NCBI GenBank assembly: GCA_913778275.1
Contig: CAJYWN010000009.1
Coordinates: forward strand, 62,001 to 126,000
Reading direction: 5' to 3'
DNA: 64,000 bases
DNA from: an uncultured Chryseobacterium sp.
GTDB taxonomy: Bacteria > Bacteroidota > Bacteroidia > Flavobacteriales > Weeksellaceae
Shown here: piece by piece, positions 60,701 through 64,000 of the stretch
Numbering within the stretch: the first letter of the stretch is position 1
How the letters are laid out: each line of letters opens with the position of its first letter
Program-made: the position numbers and the translations under genes
The notes under the pieces: model-generated
What the model saw: only the letters and a program-made list of their open reading frames with translations
Database searches by the model: none
What the model was told of the DNA's origin: nothing

Positions 60701-60868
60701 TAAAAAATATCTAGATTTTAATTGAACCATTAAGAACATTAAGGAGTTAGAATATTAAGTTTAGCTTTGCTTGTAGAACAATTATTATAAAAATCTATGT
60801 GATTTCTTCTTAATGAAACTTAAATTCTTAATAAAGATCTTAATGGTTTAAAAAATTTAGTTCAGCAT

Positions 60869-60943
60869 TGTCATTCTAACGAAGAAAAAATCTTTACCAA
60901 TAGTTTAGATTCTTCACTCCACTTTGTTTCGTTCAGAATGACA
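60869..60943. repeat. Inverted-repeat element in the miaA-efflux gap
   Basis: TGTCATTCTAACGAAGA near 60869 pairs, with one or two changes, with TTTCGTTCAGAATGACA (60927-60943). The 379-base gap 60659-61037 otherwise holds no gene. Confidence 0.5.
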
Positions 60944-61037
60944 GAACGGAAAAAGATTCGTTTAATGATTTAATTCAAAAACAAAAAAAATGCGATCCCG
61001 AAAGACCGCATTTCATTAACAATATAATTTAAATTTA

Positions 61038-62450
61038 CTACTTCCAACCGCCTCCTAACGCCCGGTACAAATCTACAATGCTGCTTAATCTCTGTCTTTT
61101 TACCGACGCCAGATTCAGCTCTGCCTGCAGAGAATTTCCCTGGGCTGTTATGACTTCTAAATAGTTTGCCATTCCGCCTTTGTAAAGCATTTCGGCACTT
61201 TTAATTCCGTTCTTTAACGTTGCTGCCTGTTCGGCTGCTTTTTGTTCCTGAACTTTTAAGCTTTCATTGGAAACCAGTGCGTCGGAAACTTCACCCACCG
61301 CATTCAACACAGACTGACGGAACGCCAGTACATTTTTCTCTCTCTGGATTTTAGCAACATTTAAGTCCGTTTTCAATTGTCTTTTCTGAAAGATAGGTTG
61401 AGTAATACCTCCTAACACAGAGCCGAATAAGGAAGCCGGAATCTGGAACCAGTTATCAACTTTAAATGAGTTAACACCACCGTTTGCCGTAATTTTTAAT
61501 GAAGGATACATATTGGCCTGGGCAATTCCTACCATTGCATTGGATTCCAGCAATACCAGTTCCTGCTGACGGACATCCGGACGACGGCTCACCATGGCAG
61601 CAGGAAGTCCTGCGGAAATTTCCTGTGGCAAAGAGGTTTCAGACATTTCAATCGTTCTGCTGATTTTCCCCGGATTTTCACCTACCAGAATACTCAGTGC
61701 ATTTTCCTGAATGGCAATATTCTGTTCCAATTGAGTAATCAACAATTCTGTAGACTGCTTCTGTGCAGTTGCCTGCTGAACGCCCAAAGAAGTGGTATCG
61801 CCGCTCTGCCACAATTTTTCGGTAAGAGCCAGTGTATTTTTGCTTAGTTCTAAATTAGATTGGGCAATCTGCATTTGTTTATCAAGCATCAATAAATTGT
61901 AATAACCCTGCGCAATGGCTGCAACCACCTGTGTCTGAATAGCTTTTGTCGCTTCATAGGTCTGAAGGTACTGCATTCTCGAAACTTCCTGCTGGTTTTT
62001 TATTTTACCCCAGATATCGGCTTCCCAGGATAGGTTAAACGCTGCATTGTAATCTTCAACATGGCTTTGCCCTAAAAATAAATTGAGGCTTTGCCCGTTC
62101 ATGCTGTTTTTCGAAGGTCTTGAAATCTGTGCAGCAACCCCGAAACCTACCTCAGGATATTGAAGATATTTTGCCTGTTTCAGCTTTTCCTGGGATGAAG
62201 CAACCTGCTTTAAAGCAATCTGCAGATCATAGTTGTTTTTAATTCCTTTTTCAATCAGGCTCTGTAAAATAGGATCGCTGAAAAACTGTTTCCATTCTAA
62301 GTTTGCAACGCTTGCTGTATCTGCTGTTGCGGTATATTTGAACGTTTCGGGAAGGTCCAGCTCAGGCTCCGTGTATGCCAGTTTGGACACACAGGAGACT
62401 GAAGCTAAAGCCAGTCCGAAAGTGATGATGATATTTTTTACTTTTTTCAT
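61038..62450 (-). CDS. NodT/TolC-type outer-membrane efflux lipoprotein
   Basis: 470 residues from the ATG at 62450. Lipobox ALASVSCVS places it as an outer-membrane lipoprotein. The body is the TolC-like duplicated alpha-barrel pattern: long amphipathic helices with Gln/Ala/Leu (LQIALKQVASSQEKLKQAK, ending ALGGGWK) and short beta parts. It pairs with the RND pump encoded upstream on the same strand (212-base gap to its stop). It forms the exit channel of a tripartite multidrug-type efflux system. Confidence 0.94.
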   Translation of the reverse strand: MKKVKNIIITFGLALASVSCVSKLAYTEPELDLPETFKYTATADTASVANLEWKQFFSDPILQSLIEKGIKNNYDLQIALKQVASSQEKLKQAKYLQYPEVGFGVAAQISRPSKNSMNGQSLNLFLGQSHVEDYNAAFNLSWEADIWGKIKNQQEVSRMQYLQTYEATKAIQTQVVAAIAQGYYNLLMLDKQMQIAQSNLELSKNTLALTEKLWQSGDTTSLGVQQATAQKQSTELLITQLEQNIAIQENALSILVGENPGKISRTIEMSETSLPQEISAGLPAAMVSRRPDVRQQELVLLESNAMVGIAQANMYPSLKITANGGVNSFKVDNWFQIPASLFGSVLGGITQPIFQKRQLKTDLNVAKIQREKNVLAFRQSVLNAVGEVSDALVSNESLKVQEQKAAEQAATLKNGIKSAEMLYKGGMANYLEVITAQGNSLQAELNLASVKRQRLSSIVDLYRALGGGWK

Positions 62451-62661
62451 AATTTTTAATTTGAATGAATTACAAACTTTGAGAGTTTTTTGTGGATGCA
62501 AAATTGTCTTTAGTAAGAGAAATGCTTTGCTTCTCTTTTTTGCTTTTTACCACAGATTTTAAGGTTTTCACAGATGATTGTTTTTATTTGTGAAAATATT
62601 TGTGCTGTTTGTGATTTAAAATTTAAATCAAATCTCTCAAAGTCTGTTATTCATTTTTTTA

Positions 62662-64000
62662 TTAATGAGTTGTAGCTAAAAGTTCAGCTTCCAGTTTTTG
62701 TCTTTGAAGTCTTTTCTTTTTTCTGCTCGGCATTTTTTCATGCAAGTACTGGAAGATCACAAACATTACCGGAATAATGAAAATCCCGAACACTACGCCT
62801 GTCAACATTCCGCCAACCGTACTGAATCCGATGGAGTGATTCCCTTTTGCAGAAGCACCCTGCGTGAAAACAAGCGGCAACATCCCGACAATGAATGCAA
62901 ATGAGGTCATTAAGATTGGTCTTAAACGTAATCTTGAAGCCTGAAGCGCTGCTTCCAGTAACGATCTTCCTGCATTTCTTCGTTGTACAGCGAACTCTAC
63001 AATAAGTATCGCGTTTTTCGCCAGTAATCCGACGAGCATGATCAAACCAACCTGAACATAAATGTTATTATCAATTCCAGCCAGTCCTGTAAAAGCAAAT
63101 ACCCCGAAAATCCCTGTTGGAATTGTTAAAATAACTGCGAAAGGAAGGATATAGCTTTCATATTGGGCTGCTAACAGGAAATACACAAACAAAATACTTA
63201 ACATAAAGATAAATGCCGTTTGTCCGCTGGTCTTAATTTCCTCACGGGTAATCCCGGTCCATTCATATCCGAATCCTCTCGGAAGAGATTTTTCTGCCAC
63301 TTCTTCAACGGCCTTGATCGCATCTCCGGTACTGTAGCCAGGTTTGGGCGTCCCGTTGATGGTTACTGCGTTGAACAGGTTGTTTCTTGTCACCGTTTCA
63401 GGTCCGAACGCTCTTTTTAACGTTACCAATGTTTTTACAGGAACCATTTCTCCTGATTTGTTTTTAACATAAATTCCTTCTAAGGAATTGGCATCCGTTC
63501 TGTAAGGAATATCTGCCTGAGCCATTACCCTGTAGTACTTTCCGAATCTGTTGAAATCTGAAACGAAGCTACTTCCATAATAGATCTGCATTGTCTGCAT
63601 TAATTCAGTAATAGAAACGCCAAGCTGATTGGCCTTATCATTATCCACCTCGATGGTAAATTGTGGGTTTCCTGCTGCATACGTTGTGAAAGCAAATGCA
63701 ATCTCAGGACGTTTCATCAATTCTCCGATGAAGGCTTGAGTGGTTGTTCCTAAATTTTCCAGTGAACCGTTGGTTTTATCCTGAAGCATGAATTCAAAAC
63801 CGGAAACGTTACCAAATCCCTGTACGGTAGGGAAGTTGAAGAAGAATGCACTCGCATCTTTCACCTGTGAAACTTTACCTGTTAATCCTGCTGCAATTTG
63901 ATCAGGATCGGTTACTTCACCACGCTGGTCGTGATCTTTTAATTTAATGAAACCGGCAGAATAAGGTGATGCATTGGCGTTGCTGATGAAGTTCAGTCCG
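62662..64000 (-). CDS. RND efflux pump, HAE1 (AcrB-like) family, C-terminal part
   Basis: The frame stays open to the window edge (reads NASPYSAGFIKLKD and on), so about 446 C-terminal residues are visible; an internal GTG at 63864 is not the real start. Helices of the second membrane half are clear: FMLSILFVYFLLAAQYES, then VGLLAKNAILIVEFA, PILMTSFAFIVGMLPL and the final GVVFGIFIIPVMFVIFQYL. Proton-driven export of hydrophobic compounds from the periplasm is expected. The partner outer-membrane factor follows; the fusion protein must lie beyond the edge. Confidence 0.95.
   Translation of the reverse strand, partial: GLNFISNANASPYSAGFIKLKDHDQRGEVTDPDQIAAGLTGKVSQVKDASAFFFNFPTVQGFGNVSGFEFMLQDKTNGSLENLGTTTQAFIGELMKRPEIAFAFTTYAAGNPQFTIEVDNDKANQLGVSITELMQTMQIYYGSSFVSDFNRFGKYYRVMAQADIPYRTDANSLEGIYVKNKSGEMVPVKTLVTLKRAFGPETVTRNNLFNAVTINGTPKPGYSTGDAIKAVEEVAEKSLPRGFGYEWTGITREEIKTSGQTAFIFMLSILFVYFLLAAQYESYILPFAVILTIPTGIFGVFAFTGLAGIDNNIYVQVGLIMLVGLLAKNAILIVEFAVQRRNAGRSLLEAALQASRLRLRPILMTSFAFIVGMLPLVFTQGASAKGNHSIGFSTVGGMLTGVVFGIFIIPVMFVIFQYLHEKMPSRKKKRLQRQKLEAELLATTH

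Noticed and set aside
62662..63864. Complete 400-residue transporter starting at the GTG at 63864
   Set aside because: The frame continues with RND-family sequence to the window edge, so this is an internal codon of a truncated gene.

Overview
The window looks like chromosomal DNA from a flavobacterium, most likely Chryseobacterium or a close relative in the Weeksellaceae. This is inferred from AT-rich intergenic DNA, Bacteroidetes-type promoters (TTTG-N19-TAnnTTTG), several secreted proteins with type IX secretion (T9SS) C-terminal sorting domains, SusC/TonB-era envelope proteins, a fused pyrimidine enzyme and a double-glycine peptide of the kind common in Chryseobacterium. No species call is made.

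Layout. 0-2.4 kb: TetR regulator and a peptidase-less ABC exporter whose ATPase motifs are badly eroded, with the start of a further gene at the left edge. 2.7-8.4 kb: periplasmic beta-carbonic anhydrase, leucine-rich-repeat protein, VOC lipoprotein, DUF2490 protein, esterase, sucC and a small lipoprotein. 8.4-13 kb: T9SS metzincin protease, MscS channel, 1-Cys peroxiredoxin and a beta-barrel protein. 13.1-16 kb: a TonB-dependent siderophore receptor with a PepSY-type membrane protein, behind a Fur-box-like promoter. 16-28 kb: mostly housekeeping (oxidoreductase, ABC-F ATPase, GNAT protein, GH25 lysozyme, NDH-2, trmD, an endonuclease/Lrp/deoC cluster, dusB). 27.9-37.4 kb: envelope block with three T9SS cargo proteins, a 1082-residue outer-membrane orphan and a dead M1-peptidase-like protein fused to a barrel. 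37.4-43.9 kb: UMP synthase fusion, thioredoxin-fold proteins, aroC and membrane proteins. 44-49.3 kb: two lipoproteins and a 1258-residue T9SS adhesin-like protein with three tandem repeats.

49.3-54 kb is the accessory part. It is gene-poor and then very AT-rich, and it ends beside tRNA-Cys. It holds three near-identical copies of a short promoter-stem-terminator element (a candidate small-RNA family) plus two diverged ones, small orphan genes, an S24 repressor domain without its DNA-binding half, and an unknown gene paired with an XRE-ImmA/IrrE metalloprotease regulator. This looks like the remains of an integrated element and is the best place to look for something undescribed.

54-64 kb returns to core genes (RDD, DUF4403, folB, nadA, gmk, yicC, miaA), with a Cys-rich double-glycine peptide gene between folB and nadA and an RND efflux pump with its NodT-type outer-membrane factor at the right edge. 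Several intergenic gaps there hold inverted-repeat elements.

All family assignments were made by reading the translated sequence; no database search was run.
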